Shown: positions 42,961-52,800 of the stretch, piece by piece
Position numbering within the stretch: position 1 is the first letter of the stretch
Layout: every line of letters begins with the position of its first letter
Assembly: GCF_030954495.1 (NCBI RefSeq)
Contig: NZ_JAVHUW010000083.1
Coordinates: 248,001-312,000, forward strand
Length of the DNA stretch: 64,000 bases
Origin: Candidatus Desulfosporosinus nitrosoreducens
GTDB taxonomy: Bacteria; Bacillota; Desulfitobacteriia; Desulfitobacteriales; Desulfitobacteriaceae
Direction: 5' to 3'
Position numbers and translations under genes: made by a program
Notes under the pieces: model-generated
The model's input: the letters and a program-made list of their open reading frames with translations, nothing else
Told to the model about the DNA's origin: nothing
Databases searched by the model: none

Positions 42961-43125
42961 ATGAGCCCAGATGAAGTTTTAGCTCTAATTGAGAGCTTAA
43001 GATCTCAACTCATTAGTTTGGCCCAATGTAAACCCCTGGTTGATCCGGAAGTGGTAAATCTTAGCCAGATGCTGGATTCTTATTTGACGCTCTACCATAA
43101 TATTGTTAATAACCTTTTCGCTTAA
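42961..43125 (+). CDS. Spo0E-like aspartyl-phosphate phosphatase
   Basis: 54 residues, ATG behind GGGGGG. The sequence fits the Spo0E family: an N-terminal helix ALIESLRSQLISLA, a short loop, then PEVVNLSQMLDSYLTLYH, containing the family core SQ.LD that contacts phosphorylated Spo0A. Family members are 50-90 residues long and dephosphorylate Spo0A-P, delaying sporulation. The gene stands alone between the DNA glycosylase and a GNAT gene. A possible 0A box in its promoter would make a feedback loop (inference). Confidence 0.82.
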   Translation: MSPDEVLALIESLRSQLISLAQCKPLVDPEVVNLSQMLDSYLTLYHNIVNNLFA

Positions 43126-43186
43126 TTCTTTAGTAAACCTGAGCTTGTATTACCCAATCTGATCTGACGTTGTAAGAGGAGTTTTC

Positions 43187-43687
43187 GTGGTGCCGAGAAA
43201 AGCAGTTTTAGACGATATTCCGCAAATAATGGAGATTATCAAGCAAACTATCCCGGAAATGCATTCATATCAAAATTATCAATGGGATGAGAATTATCCC
43301 CTGGCAAAAGATTTCCAAATGGACGTTGAGGTGGGAAATTTATATGTTATTGAAGATCGAGGAGAGCTGGTTGCTTTTATTTGTGTCAATAAGGTTGAGC
43401 CTGAGGAGTATTCCGAACTCGATTGGTCTTCTATGCAGGAAAGCATGGTCATTCATAGAATGTCCGTTCACCCCGCTTACCGGAGAAAGGGGCTTGGCGT
43501 TGAACTGATGAACCTGGCGGAGACGATAGCCAGAAAGAGTCATATTCTTTATTTAAAAACGGATACCAACTCCAGAAATGAAAAGATGAAGACCCTTTTT
43601 ACGAAGTGCGGCTACGGGTTTATTGGGGAAATAAGGTTTCCCAGCAAAGAGGCCCCATTTTACTGCTACGATAAGCTAATTGACTGA
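43187..43687 (+). CDS. GNAT-family N-acetyltransferase
   Basis: 166 residues from a GTG five bases after AAGAGGAG. The GNAT fold is indicated by the N-terminal RKAVLDDIPQIMEII, the strand VIEDRGELVAFICV, and the acetyl-CoA loop HRMSVHPAYRRKGLGVELMNLAE, the (R/Q)xxGxG motif A. The end, KTLFTKCGYGFIGEI, matches motif B of the family. The acceptor is unknown. It forms a single-gene unit closed by a terminator. Confidence 0.9.
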   Translation: MVPRKAVLDDIPQIMEIIKQTIPEMHSYQNYQWDENYPLAKDFQMDVEVGNLYVIEDRGELVAFICVNKVEPEEYSELDWSSMQESMVIHRMSVHPAYRRKGLGVELMNLAETIARKSHILYLKTDTNSRNEKMKTLFTKCGYGFIGEIRFPSKEAPFYCYDKLID

Positions 43688-43735
43688 AAAAGTGCTGGAA
43701 CATTCCTAACAGATGAATGTTTTAGCACTTTTTTG
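43687..43735 (+). terminator. Terminator between the GNAT and CDF genes
   Basis: AAAAAGTGCT..GAACATTC pairs with GAATGTTT..AGCACTTTTTT. The A- and T-runs on either side make it usable from both directions. Confidence 0.85.
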
Positions 43736-43756
43736 TATTGGAAGCAAGGGGTTAGT

Positions 43757-44746
43757 CTAGTGATAAGGTGGGGGAGGTTCACTGGGCCTCCAATCCCTAA
43801 TTCCGTTGTCTTCAATGATGCCGAGGGTCACATCGGTAACATCCTCGTAGGCCAGCAAGTTATGGCGCAGTCTCGCCTTGATCAGATCCGCTTCGGCTAA
43901 AGTCAGGCCTTTGCCCAATTCAATATAGCTTTCTACATGATAAAAACGCCCTTCTTGAAGAATGCGCATTTTGTTGATGTCTGTGACCGCCTGATCCGCT
44001 AAAATGATTTGGGATACCCTGTCTTCAACCTCTTTGGGGGCAGAAACTCCAATCAGTCCGACCATATTGTCATAGCCGACTCTAAAGGCCACTCCCCCCA
44101 TGAGCAGGCCGATAATGATTGCCGCAAAGCCATCGAGCGCTTTGAGCGGTGTAAAATGGGTGAGAAGAATTGCGCCCAAGGCCAATATTGCGCCGGAGGT
44201 TGCCACGAGGTCCTCATAGAAAACCAGGCGGGTTGGGGGAGAGGCTTTCTTGACATTTTTAAAGACGAGCGGAATCAGGCTTATCCCTTGTTGTGGGCTG
44301 TGGGCTTCCCGTCCGATTTCCCGGATTGCTTTGTAGAGAACATAGCCGTCCGTTCCCATTGAGGCCACAAGGCTGAAGATCATAAAGCCCAGACTCTGGA
44401 ACGCCGTGGGATGCTGGATCAGGTGTATTCCCTCCAGAACAGTTTCATAAGCCATAATGGTGACAACAATGACGGCTCCCATGCAAAATACGTTGATAAG
44501 CCGGCCAAACCCTGAGGGAAATCGAGGTGTTGGCTTTCTTTCGGCGAGAATGCTGCCGGCAAAGACGAAGATCTGGTTGACGGTATCAGCCCCTGTGTGC
44601 ATGGCTTCGGCAAACATAGCGCCGCTGCCGCTCATGAAGGCAGCTATTCCTTTGATCAAAACAAGAGTCAGATTTCCTAATGAAGCATATAGCGAAGAGG
44701 TGTTGCCCTTTCGAATCAATTCCCCAAGACCACTCACTCTATCCAC
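43757..44746 (-). CDS. Cation diffusion facilitator (CDF) family transporter
   Basis: 329 residues. About six helices fill the first 220 residues, with the metal-site helix FAEAMHTGADTVNQ (HxxxD) in helix 2 and FYEDLVATSGAILAL in helix 5. The C-terminal cytoplasmic domain is ferredoxin-like (HVESYIELGKGLTLAEADLIKARLRHNL). The RKGNTSSLYASLGN start and ERKPTPRFPSGFGR loop resemble the ZnT9-like group. It would export Zn, Mn or Fe by proton exchange; the metal is not predictable. The ribosome site before the GTG start is poor. Confidence 0.87.
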   Translation of the reverse strand: MDRVSGLGELIRKGNTSSLYASLGNLTLVLIKGIAAFMSGSGAMFAEAMHTGADTVNQIFVFAGSILAERKPTPRFPSGFGRLINVFCMGAVIVVTIMAYETVLEGIHLIQHPTAFQSLGFMIFSLVASMGTDGYVLYKAIREIGREAHSPQQGISLIPLVFKNVKKASPPTRLVFYEDLVATSGAILALGAILLTHFTPLKALDGFAAIIIGLLMGGVAFRVGYDNMVGLIGVSAPKEVEDRVSQIILADQAVTDINKMRILQEGRFYHVESYIELGKGLTLAEADLIKARLRHNLLAYEDVTDVTLGIIEDNGIRDWRPSEPPPPYH

Positions 44747-44867
44747 ACCATTCTGTCGTTTTTCTTAGCTTCCCTGAAATATGAGGGTTTATTCACTGAG
44801 CGTGGCAGAATTTGCTTGGAAATCATACCCTATTAAGGGATATGGATCATGGAAAGTTGGTGAGAAC

Positions 44868-45485
44868 GTGTCTTTGTATCTAGCTTTGGGGGATTCTATT
44901 ACGGCCGGGTATGGAGTTGGAATGTCCTTTTCCTTTCCAACCCTGTATGCCCAATATCTGAGGAGGTATGAGCCGGATTTGCAGTTGCTGAACCTGGGTG
45001 TCAACGGTTTGACGACCCGTGGTCTGTTGGCCTCGCTGCGGCAAAATCCCGGGCTGCGCCAGCGTGTTTGCCAGGCTTCTTTAATTACTCTTACCATTGG
45101 TTCCAATGATTTGCTTCAATATCTGAGAAATTCTTCTCAAGTCTTCAATCTTTCTCAGTTAACCTTGGCCCTGAATTGTTTGGGGAAAACACTTTGCCTG
45201 ATTGGAGAAGAGCTCAGATGTCTTAACCCTAGGGCAACTCTGAAAATAGGCACTTTGTATAATCCGTTGCCGGCCGGTCCTTATGCTCAATACGCCCGTC
45301 AAGCTCAACCAATACTGGATCGGGCTAATTCTCTGATCCTTGCCTGGGCTAACTGTTATGGCGGAAATGTCGCTCAAATCGAGCGGGAGTTTTGCGGGAA
45401 AGAGCAGCTGTTGATTGGTCCAGATTTTGCTCATCCTAATGCCGAAGGATACCAGAGAATTGCCAGGGCCTTTGCCCGAGCCTAG
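44868..45485 (+). CDS. SGNH/GDSL-family hydrolase
   Basis: About 206 residues from a GTG at 44868 (GGTGAG four bases upstream); the frame is open from 44781 but that extension has no signal peptide or family similarity. Catalytic blocks: LALGDSITAGYG (Ser), TLTIGSNDLLQ (Gly/Asn oxyanion) and the C-terminal DFAHPNAEGYQRIA with the Asp-x-x-His pair. The lack of a signal suggests a cytoplasmic esterase/lipase. Substrate unknown. Confidence 0.85.
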   Translation: MSLYLALGDSITAGYGVGMSFSFPTLYAQYLRRYEPDLQLLNLGVNGLTTRGLLASLRQNPGLRQRVCQASLITLTIGSNDLLQYLRNSSQVFNLSQLTLALNCLGKTLCLIGEELRCLNPRATLKIGTLYNPLPAGPYAQYARQAQPILDRANSLILAWANCYGGNVAQIEREFCGKEQLLIGPDFAHPNAEGYQRIARAFARA

Positions 45486-45550
45486 AAACGATGAGATAGC
45501 CTTCAGTCAGGCTGCTGTGTGAAGGCTTCTCCTGGTTTAGCAGTGAGCAT

Positions 45551-45587
45551 AAAAATAACGTACACGCGGCTTGTGTGCGTTTATTTT
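45551..45587. terminator. Bidirectional terminator between convergent genes
   Basis: AAAAATAACG.ACAC pairs with GTGT.CGTTTATTTT around a 7-base loop between the GDSL gene and the minus-strand VTT gene. Confidence 0.75.
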
Positions 45588-45598
45588 CAGCTTATGGA

Positions 45599-46243
45599 CT
45601 AAGGCTGGGGATTCGTTCTGCTTGTGGTGTACCAGTAGTAGGCTATGGAGCCGAACAAGAGAGCTCCGATGCCTAAAGCTATAAAAAAGCGGCCGGGGTG
45701 ATGAGAAGCCCGCCAGAAATCATGTCCCACCCAAGATTCCCAGATAATCATAGGAAACTTCCCCAGGAATGTTGCCAGGATGAAAGAGGTAAAGGACATT
45801 TGGGATAAGCCGCCCGCGTAATTGACAGCGGCGGAGGGCAGAACGGGAACGAGCCTCGAAAGGAGAACAAGGGAAAAACTGTTTCCTTCAATAAGATTGC
45901 CCCATTTTCCGAGTTTCTCAACGTTTGGCTGAACCCACGCTTGGCCGATTGTACGGGCAAACCAAAAACCTAGAGCAGCCCCAAGCAGGCTTCCGGTCAG
46001 AGAGAGGAGGAAACCGCCGACCCAGCCGTAGAGGAGGGTGTTAACGCCGGCAACTAAAACAAAGGGAACAACCGGGAAAAGCATAAGTAGTGCAATGATT
46101 AACAAATCCATTAAGAGACTTAGATTTCCCCACTGCTTGATGAATGCTTGAAAAACGTCAGGATGTTGAAGTTTGGGGTAAAGAACGATAATGAGAGAGA
46201 GGGAGAGCAACAAGGTGAGGTAGGAAAAGTGCTTTTTTTTCAA
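45599..46243 (-). CDS. VTT-domain (TVP38/TMEM64/DedA-like) membrane protein
   Basis: 214 residues with about six helices. The VTT core is present: SLTGSLLGAALGFWFARTIG, then LLSRLVPVLPSAAVNYAGGLSQMSFTSFILATFLGKFP. The conserved Gly-x-Leu and Arg-Pro positions match TMEM64-like proteins, some of which scramble phospholipids or recycle undecaprenyl phosphate. It starts at a TTG behind GGAGGG. The gene is single. Confidence 0.88.
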   Translation of the reverse strand: MKKKHFSYLTLLLSLSLIIVLYPKLQHPDVFQAFIKQWGNLSLLMDLLIIALLMLFPVVPFVLVAGVNTLLYGWVGGFLLSLTGSLLGAALGFWFARTIGQAWVQPNVEKLGKWGNLIEGNSFSLVLLSRLVPVLPSAAVNYAGGLSQMSFTSFILATFLGKFPMIIWESWVGHDFWRASHHPGRFFIALGIGALLFGSIAYYWYTTSRTNPQP

Positions 46244-46426
46244 ACGATACCCTCCATCTAAAGAGTTTTAACAGAGCATTAAACATGTCTATCCTAACAT
46301 ATTATGTGCCCTCTTGAATAGAAGTGAATATTTAATAGGACGGGAAAAGGTACTTTCCCTTTTCTCCGTTTGTGATAAAATATGGTTAAAGGTGAGAATG
46401 CTGAGAATGAAAGGGTGGTAAACCCC

Positions 46427-47968
46427 ATGCCGCAACCTCAGACGTTTTGTCTGAAACCTGAGGATATTTTTGGCCTTCTTCAGGAAATTAATCTTGAAGA
46501 AAATTTAGAAGACGCCCTGAAAATTTTGACAAGCCGGGGGCTTGATTTTTTTAACTCTACTATGGCTGGTATATGGCTCTTTCAAGAAGAAAAATTTCAT
46601 TCTTTTACTATCAGCGCTCGCACGGAACAGCAAGAAAGATTTTTAAGGCAGAGCTTTCTGCCCTCGGATTTCCGCAACTTTGTTTCAACCGGAATAGTGG
46701 GAGAAGCCTTTCTTGAACCTAAGGTGACCTTGCATGAAATTGACGAGCGCGGGAATGAACACCACCCCGGAGAGACAGGAAACCATGATTGTTTTGCCGC
46801 CTGGAGTGAAGCCTTGCGTGAATTTAGGATACGCCGGATTTTATGTGTCCCTCTCGTTCACTTTGGTCAGCTCTTTGGACTGCTGATTCTTTTCAGCCCT
46901 GACCCCTTCTCTTTTGATAAAGATAGCGTTTATTGGCTGGAACAGCTCAGGCCTTTAATCTCTTCGAATGTTTATGAACAACAATTGCGCTTAGCCGCTC
47001 TGGAGCGGGAACAAGCCTTGTCACTGCTTTTGCGGGGAACTGAGATCTTAGTTAAGGCGGTCTCGGAAGATCAACTGTTGGCTGAGGCCGGGGAAATGGC
47101 CATGGAAATTTTGTATCTTGAAGCGGGATTTTTTCACATGGAAATAGATGGGGAATGGAAGCTGCGCTCCCCTTTCGGCCGTCTGAAACAGTTTGATACT
47201 ATTTGGCAAGAGTGGATGAACCAGGATAAACAAAGGAATTTTCCTTTGGGTTATAGCCCAAGCCCGACTCCGACTTCAAGAATCCTTGAAGAACAAAATC
47301 AAAAGGATATTCCTTATCCCGTCAAAAAGATCTTTATTCACCCGATTATTACCTATCGGGGCATTGTCGGAGAGCTGTGGCTCATGGACTCCGGGGTCCG
47401 GGACCTGGAACAGACCCGGGAAATACTTTCCGCCTTTGTGCGGATGCTGAGTATGTCCTTAGAGACGATTCGGCAAAGGTTGGAATTGAAACATTTGGCG
47501 ACAACGGATTGCCTGACAGGCATTTTAAATCGTCAGGGCTTTGAACAGCGGATTATCGGAGAAATGGCCAATACCCTGAGACGAGGCTCGGCCTTTCAAT
47601 TTTTACTGCTTGATCTGGATGGCTTTAAAAAATTGAACGACACCCAAGGGCATCCCGTTGGCGATTTGGCTCTGATTCATGTCGCTCAAAACCTGCAAAA
47701 GTCCGTCCGCTTGGGTGATATCGTCGCCCGAACCGGGGGAGACGAGTTTGCGGTTGTTCTCACAGATTTGAGGTCAGGTCCCAATGCTCTTAAGATTATC
47801 GAGCGACTGAAAAACAATTTGGAACTGGAAAAATACGGCTTGGGAATCAGCATCGGGGTTGCGGAATTTCCGACGGAATCCCAGGATTACGAGACTCTAT
47901 ATAAGGTATCTGACCGCCGGCTCTATGTCGGAAAACAAAACGGCAAAGGACAAATTGTCTTGGCTTAG
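46427..47968 (+). CDS. GAF-GAF-GGDEF diguanylate cyclase
   Basis: 513 residues from the ATG at 46427, eight bases after AAGGGTGG; an ATG at 46382 is also in frame. Two GAF-like domains lie at about 18-178 and 200-340, with no membrane segment. GGDEF at 358-512 has an intact ARTGGDEFAVVL, and RxxD (LRSG) is not obvious in the I-site position. It should synthesise c-di-GMP in response to a cytoplasmic ligand of the GAF domains. A hairpin follows the stop, and glycerol kinase is next. Confidence 0.88.
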   Translation: MPQPQTFCLKPEDIFGLLQEINLEENLEDALKILTSRGLDFFNSTMAGIWLFQEEKFHSFTISARTEQQERFLRQSFLPSDFRNFVSTGIVGEAFLEPKVTLHEIDERGNEHHPGETGNHDCFAAWSEALREFRIRRILCVPLVHFGQLFGLLILFSPDPFSFDKDSVYWLEQLRPLISSNVYEQQLRLAALEREQALSLLLRGTEILVKAVSEDQLLAEAGEMAMEILYLEAGFFHMEIDGEWKLRSPFGRLKQFDTIWQEWMNQDKQRNFPLGYSPSPTPTSRILEEQNQKDIPYPVKKIFIHPIITYRGIVGELWLMDSGVRDLEQTREILSAFVRMLSMSLETIRQRLELKHLATTDCLTGILNRQGFEQRIIGEMANTLRRGSAFQFLLLDLDGFKKLNDTQGHPVGDLALIHVAQNLQKSVRLGDIVARTGGDEFAVVLTDLRSGPNALKIIERLKNNLELEKYGLGISIGVAEFPTESQDYETLYKVSDRRLYVGKQNGKGQIVLA

Positions 47969-48004
47969 TTAAATCCCACATCCGCCTGAATTATTAGGAA
48001 TTGG

Positions 48005-48040
48005 CAACGGTATGACTGTGGCATGCCGTTGTTTGTGTTT
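48005..48040 (+). terminator. Hairpin terminator after the GGDEF gene
   Basis: CAACGGTATG at 48005-48014 pairs with CATGCCGTTG at 48022-48031 (one G-T pair), followed by TTTGTGTTTG. The T-run is weak. Confidence 0.5.
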
Positions 48041-48135
48041 GCGGAAAGATTTGCTTGCAATGGATTGGCCGGGGCGATACATTAGAAATAGGATTTAAGG
48101 GGTTATGGGGGAAAGAACTGAGAGGGGCGGTAGGT

Positions 48136-49638
48136 TTGACGAAAAAATACATATTGGCTTTGGATCAGGGGACAACCAGTTCGAGGGCCATACTTTTCGA
48201 TCGGCAAAGCAGAATTCTAGGCATATCCCAGTCGGAATTTCCTCAATATTTTCCCCAGCCGGGCTGGGTGGAACATGATGCTGTGCAGATTTGGCATTCC
48301 CAATACCAGGCTTTGGCAGATCTTCTGGCTCAGACAGGAATTACCTGTTCGGAAATCGCCGCAGTGGGGATTACCAATCAACGGGAGACGACAATTCTCT
48401 GGGATCGTGTTACGGGTGAACCGGTGGCTCCCGCCATTGTCTGGCAGTGCCGCCGTACCTCGGAATTAGTGGAAGATCTGGTTGCCAGGGGCTGGGGAGA
48501 GAAAATTCAAGCTAAAACCGGCTTGGTGCCTGACGCTTATTTCTCAGGGACAAAGATCAAATGGATTTTGGACAATGTCCAGGGAACACGCCGCAGAGCT
48601 GAAAACGGAGATCTTCTCTTTGGTACCGTCGATTCCTGGCTGGTTTGGCAACTAACCGCCGGCAAGGTTCATGTCACGGATTATTCCAATGCCTCACGCA
48701 CTATGCTTTACAATATTCATACCTTGTCCTGGGATCAGGAGATCTTAAGGGAATTGGGGATTCCCTCTTCGCTTTTGCCGGAAGTGAAGCCTTCCAGTCA
48801 GGTTTACGGCGAGGCGGTTTACGGGATTTTTAGCGGTCAAGGCGTGCCTGTCAGCGGAATTGCAGGCGACCAACAGGCTGCTTTATTCGGGCAGATGTGT
48901 TTCTCTCCGGGGATGGCCAAAAACACTTATGGTACGGGCTGCTTCATGCTGATGAATATTGGCGAGCGGGCTGCAACATCCCGGCACGGTCTTTTGTCAA
49001 CGATCGCCTGGGGCGTCAACGGCCGGGTGGAGTATGCTTTGGAAGGAAGCGTGTTTATGGCCGGAGCCGCCCTGCAGTGGCTTAGAGATGGCTTGCAGCT
49101 TATATCTTCGGCTAAAGAATCCGAAGCATTAGCCCGCAAGGTTTCCGACACCGCCGGGGTTTATGTTGTTCCGGCCTTCACAGGTCTGGGAGCACCTTAT
49201 TGGAATATGAGGGCCCGCGGGGCGATCTTCGGCCTGACTCGGGGAAGCGAAAAAGAGCATTTGGTAAGGGCTACTCTGGAAGCGATGGCTTATCAGACGA
49301 AGGACGTTTTAACCGCTATGGAGAAAGACTTAGGGATAAATCTTCAGTCTTTAAAAGTGGATGGCGGGGCGGCGGTGAATAATCTTTTATTGCAGTTTCA
49401 GGCGGATATTCTCGGAGTCCCTGTGGAACGCCCGCAGGAAATAGAAACAACGGCACTGGGCGCTGCTTATTTAGCGGGGTTAGCCGTTGGTTTTTGGCGT
49501 GATCAGGATGAATTGAAAGCAAGTTGGCGTTTAGATCGCCGCTTTAAGCCTGAGATGGACTCCGACCTTCGCTCGAAGCTCTATCGAGGCTGGCAAAAAG
49601 CCGTGCAGCGCACTTTAGATTGGGATGAAGATGCGTGA
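48136..49638 (+). CDS. glpK: Glycerol kinase
   Basis: 500 residues from a TTG at 48136, matching the N-terminus of characterised glycerol kinases (KKYILALDQGTTSSRAILFD). Other motifs are GWVEHDA, GITNQRETTILWDR, WQCRRT, NASRTMLYNI, GTGCFML, FTGLGAPYWN and VDGGAAVNNLLLQFQAD. It transfers phosphate from ATP to glycerol in the cytoplasm, giving glycerol-3-phosphate. No glpF or glpD lies beside it, so it is a single-gene unit here. Length matches the usual 500 or so. A strong terminator follows. Confidence 0.96.
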   Translation: MTKKYILALDQGTTSSRAILFDRQSRILGISQSEFPQYFPQPGWVEHDAVQIWHSQYQALADLLAQTGITCSEIAAVGITNQRETTILWDRVTGEPVAPAIVWQCRRTSELVEDLVARGWGEKIQAKTGLVPDAYFSGTKIKWILDNVQGTRRRAENGDLLFGTVDSWLVWQLTAGKVHVTDYSNASRTMLYNIHTLSWDQEILRELGIPSSLLPEVKPSSQVYGEAVYGIFSGQGVPVSGIAGDQQAALFGQMCFSPGMAKNTYGTGCFMLMNIGERAATSRHGLLSTIAWGVNGRVEYALEGSVFMAGAALQWLRDGLQLISSAKESEALARKVSDTAGVYVVPAFTGLGAPYWNMRARGAIFGLTRGSEKEHLVRATLEAMAYQTKDVLTAMEKDLGINLQSLKVDGGAAVNNLLLQFQADILGVPVERPQEIETTALGAAYLAGLAVGFWRDQDELKASWRLDRRFKPEMDSDLRSKLYRGWQKAVQRTLDWDEDA

Positions 49639-49654
49639 AAAATAAAAAGGTGGG

Positions 49655-49688
49655 AAAGGCAGCTGAAGCAGGCTGCCTTTCTTTTTTA
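49655..49688 (+). terminator. Intrinsic terminator after glpK
   Basis: A perfect 9-bp stem, AAAGGCAGC and GCTGCCTTT, with an 8-base loop is followed by CTTTTTTAC. Confidence 0.9.
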
Positions 49689-49873
49689 CTGTCGGGGAGT
49701 ATACCTTGTAATACTTTCTGGGGCATAAGCGTAATTTGACAGCCGTCTGTGCAAGCATGGACAATCAAGTTTTTTCTACATTTGTGTTCTTTTTGTCAAA
49801 TTTATCGATAAATCCAATTATTAGCAGGAATTTTAATGAAACTTCGAGAATGAAAATTCAAGGAGGGACCACT

Positions 49874-52800
49874 ATGAAAGAGAATCTAAAATGGGAAAAT
49901 TTAAAACGCGTAACTCCTTGGCGGATGGCGGGCCTCTACGCTCTGCTCGGTGGTTTGTGGATTCTTTTCTCGGATCGTGTATTAGGTTTTTTCATCCAAG
50001 ACCACGACTTGTTTATTGAGCTCTCGGTGGCTAAAGGCTGGCTGTATGTTTTTGTGACGTCGGTACTTCTCTATTTTCTTTTTTATTTTGGGCTGAAATC
50101 ACTTCAAAATTCTGAAGAAGCCTTGCAGGAAAGTTATCAGCAATTGCAGTTAAAGCACCTGGAACTGGAAACTGTTCACCAGGAAATGGAGGCAACCCAC
50201 GAGGAACTTGTGTCGGCAGAGGAAGAGTTAAAACAGCAGTTTTATGAGCTTCAGGAACAAGAAGCTTATTATCGCCGGATCTATGAGGGAATTTCCAGCG
50301 GAATTCTGGTACAGGACCGTTTGGGCAGGATAATTCACGCTAACGAGGCGGTTTACCGGCTGCTCAGGCGCAGCCGCCTCCAGTTGCCAGATCCGACTTC
50401 CCTGGAGGCGGATTGGCAGGCTAAGTTCTCGGACGGGACCCCATTTCTTTGGGAAGAGCTGCCCAAGGATGCGCTTGCCGGTAAGGCAGGATATAACCTG
50501 TATCGCGAAATAGAGGTTTCCCGGGAAAATCATCCCAAAACCTGGCTTTCAATTCACTCGGATGTTATCCAGAATTTAAATTCCGAACACGACCAGGAGA
50601 TTATCACGACGTTAGTGGACATTACGGAAGAAAAAACTTCGGAACTGTATGAACGTCTTTTAAAAGAGATTGATCGTTTAGTGCTGCAGGAAAAACCCTT
50701 GCCCGCAATAGAGAAATATCTCTGTGAGCAATTTGTTAAGGAAATGGATTTCCCCTGGGTTTGGATAGGGATGAAAAAAGACCATGGAGTGGTTGAATTT
50801 CGCGCGCAAGCAGGAATTGCCAATTTAGATCCGCCCGTTGTCCGCTGGGACGACTCTCCTTACGCTCGGGGAGCTGTCGGGCAGACGATCCGGACCGGGG
50901 AAAAGCACATCTTTGCTTTGGAAAACAACCCTTTTTATGATGCCTGGAGAGATTTCATCGACTCTAATGAACTTCGCTCCGTGGCGGCTTTTCCCTTGAC
51001 CTATCAGGGAGAAACGTTTGGCGCCTTGAGCTTGTACACGAAAGAGACAGACTATTTTGACAAAAAGAGAATTGCCCTTTTGGAGCACTTCTCTCTGCAA
51101 CTGGCCATAACTTTTAACTATGCGCAAAATCGCGAATATTTGGAACGCTATCGGCTGTTAGCTGAGGACTCTTTGGAAATCATCCTCTTTGTTCAAACGG
51201 ACGGACGAATTTTAGACGCCAATAAGGCGGCCGTGGAGCGTTATGGCTATAGCCATGAGGAATTAACCGGGATGTATATCCAGGATATCCGCTTGATGGA
51301 GGATAAAACTGAACTTTTGGATCAGTTGCAAAGGGCAAAGTCGGGGATTCAGTTTGAATGCCTGCATCGCTGCAAAGACGGAAGTGTTTTCCCTGTCGAT
51401 GTCAGCTCCAAAGGAGCAATTTTTCGTGGAAATCAAATTGTTATCAGTATTATTCGGGAAACGACGGAACGAAAAAATGCGGAAGCCATGATTTGGCTGC
51501 AAAAAGAGCGGGCCCAAGTCACCTTGGATTCCATTGGCGATGCGGTGATCACCACCAATGTTCAGGGAATCGTTGAGTACCTCAACCCAATTGCCGAGAG
51601 CTTGACGGGGTGGACAAATACTGCGGCAGCGGGACAGTTCTTAGAACAGGTTTTCCGGATTGTCAATGAAGACACCGGCGCCCCGGCTGTCAATCCTATT
51701 GTGCGCTGTCTGAGAGAGGGCCGCATTGTTGGCCTGGCCAACCATACTGTTTTGATTCATTACAATGGGCAGAAGATCGCTATAGAAGATTCGGCCGCGC
51801 CTATCCGCGACCGCCAGGGAAAAGTGATTGGCGGGGTTCTTGTTTTTCATGATGTCAGTGATAAGCGCAACCTGATGCGGGAGTTGGCCCACCAAGCTCA
51901 ACATGATGCTTTGACCGGGCTGCCCAACCGGCTCTTGTTCAACGAATTGTTAAGTCAGGCTTTGGCTCAGGCAAGACGGCAAAAGAGCATGCTGGCTGTC
52001 TTATTCCTGGACCTGGACCACTTTAAACTAATCAACGATACGATGGGGCATAATATGGGAGACCTGCTCTTAATTCTGTGCTCAGAGCGCCTTCATTTGG
52101 CTTTGCGCGAAGGAGACACCATAGCGCGTCAAGGTGGGGATGAGTTCTTAGTGCTTCTTCCGGATATCCGCCAGGTGGAAGAAGCCGCCTCCATAACCCA
52201 AAAAATCCTGGATAATTTTCTGCAACCCTTTTCCCTGAATGGCAATGATGTCTTTATCAGCCCCAGTGTCGGGATAAGTCTTTACCCCAATGATGGCGAT
52301 GATTTAGAGACTTTGGTCAAACAAGCGGATGCGGCCATGTACTATGCCAAAGAACAGGGCAGAAAAAATTATCAATTTTTCACGCCGGAGCTTAATTTTA
52401 GGGCCCATGAGCGGTTGTCTCTGGAAAACAGCCTGCGCAAAGCTTTAGAGCGGGATGAGTTCGTCCTCTATTATCAGCCTCAGGTGGATTTTGAAACCGG
52501 CACCATTGTGGGCCTGGAAGCCCTCATCCGCTGGAACTCGGCTGAGCGGGGACTCGTCCCGCCGAACGCTTTTATTCCTATTGCCGAAGAAACAGGTTTG
52601 ATTGTTCCCATCGGGGAATGGGTGCTGCGCAGTGCCTGTATTCAAAGTGTGGTCTGGCAGCAGCAAGGCTTTAAGCCGCTGCGTATCGGGGTCAATATCT
52701 CCGCCCGGCAGTTTCAGGAAGCTAATTTCATTGAATCTGTGGCTCAAATATTACAAGAGACGAAGATTGACCCTCAATGGCTGGAAATAGAAATCACCGA

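Noticed and set aside
44009..44362. 117-residue plus-strand ORF opposite the CDF transporter
   Set aside because: It is the shadow of a well-supported transporter gene and has no family features or ribosome site.
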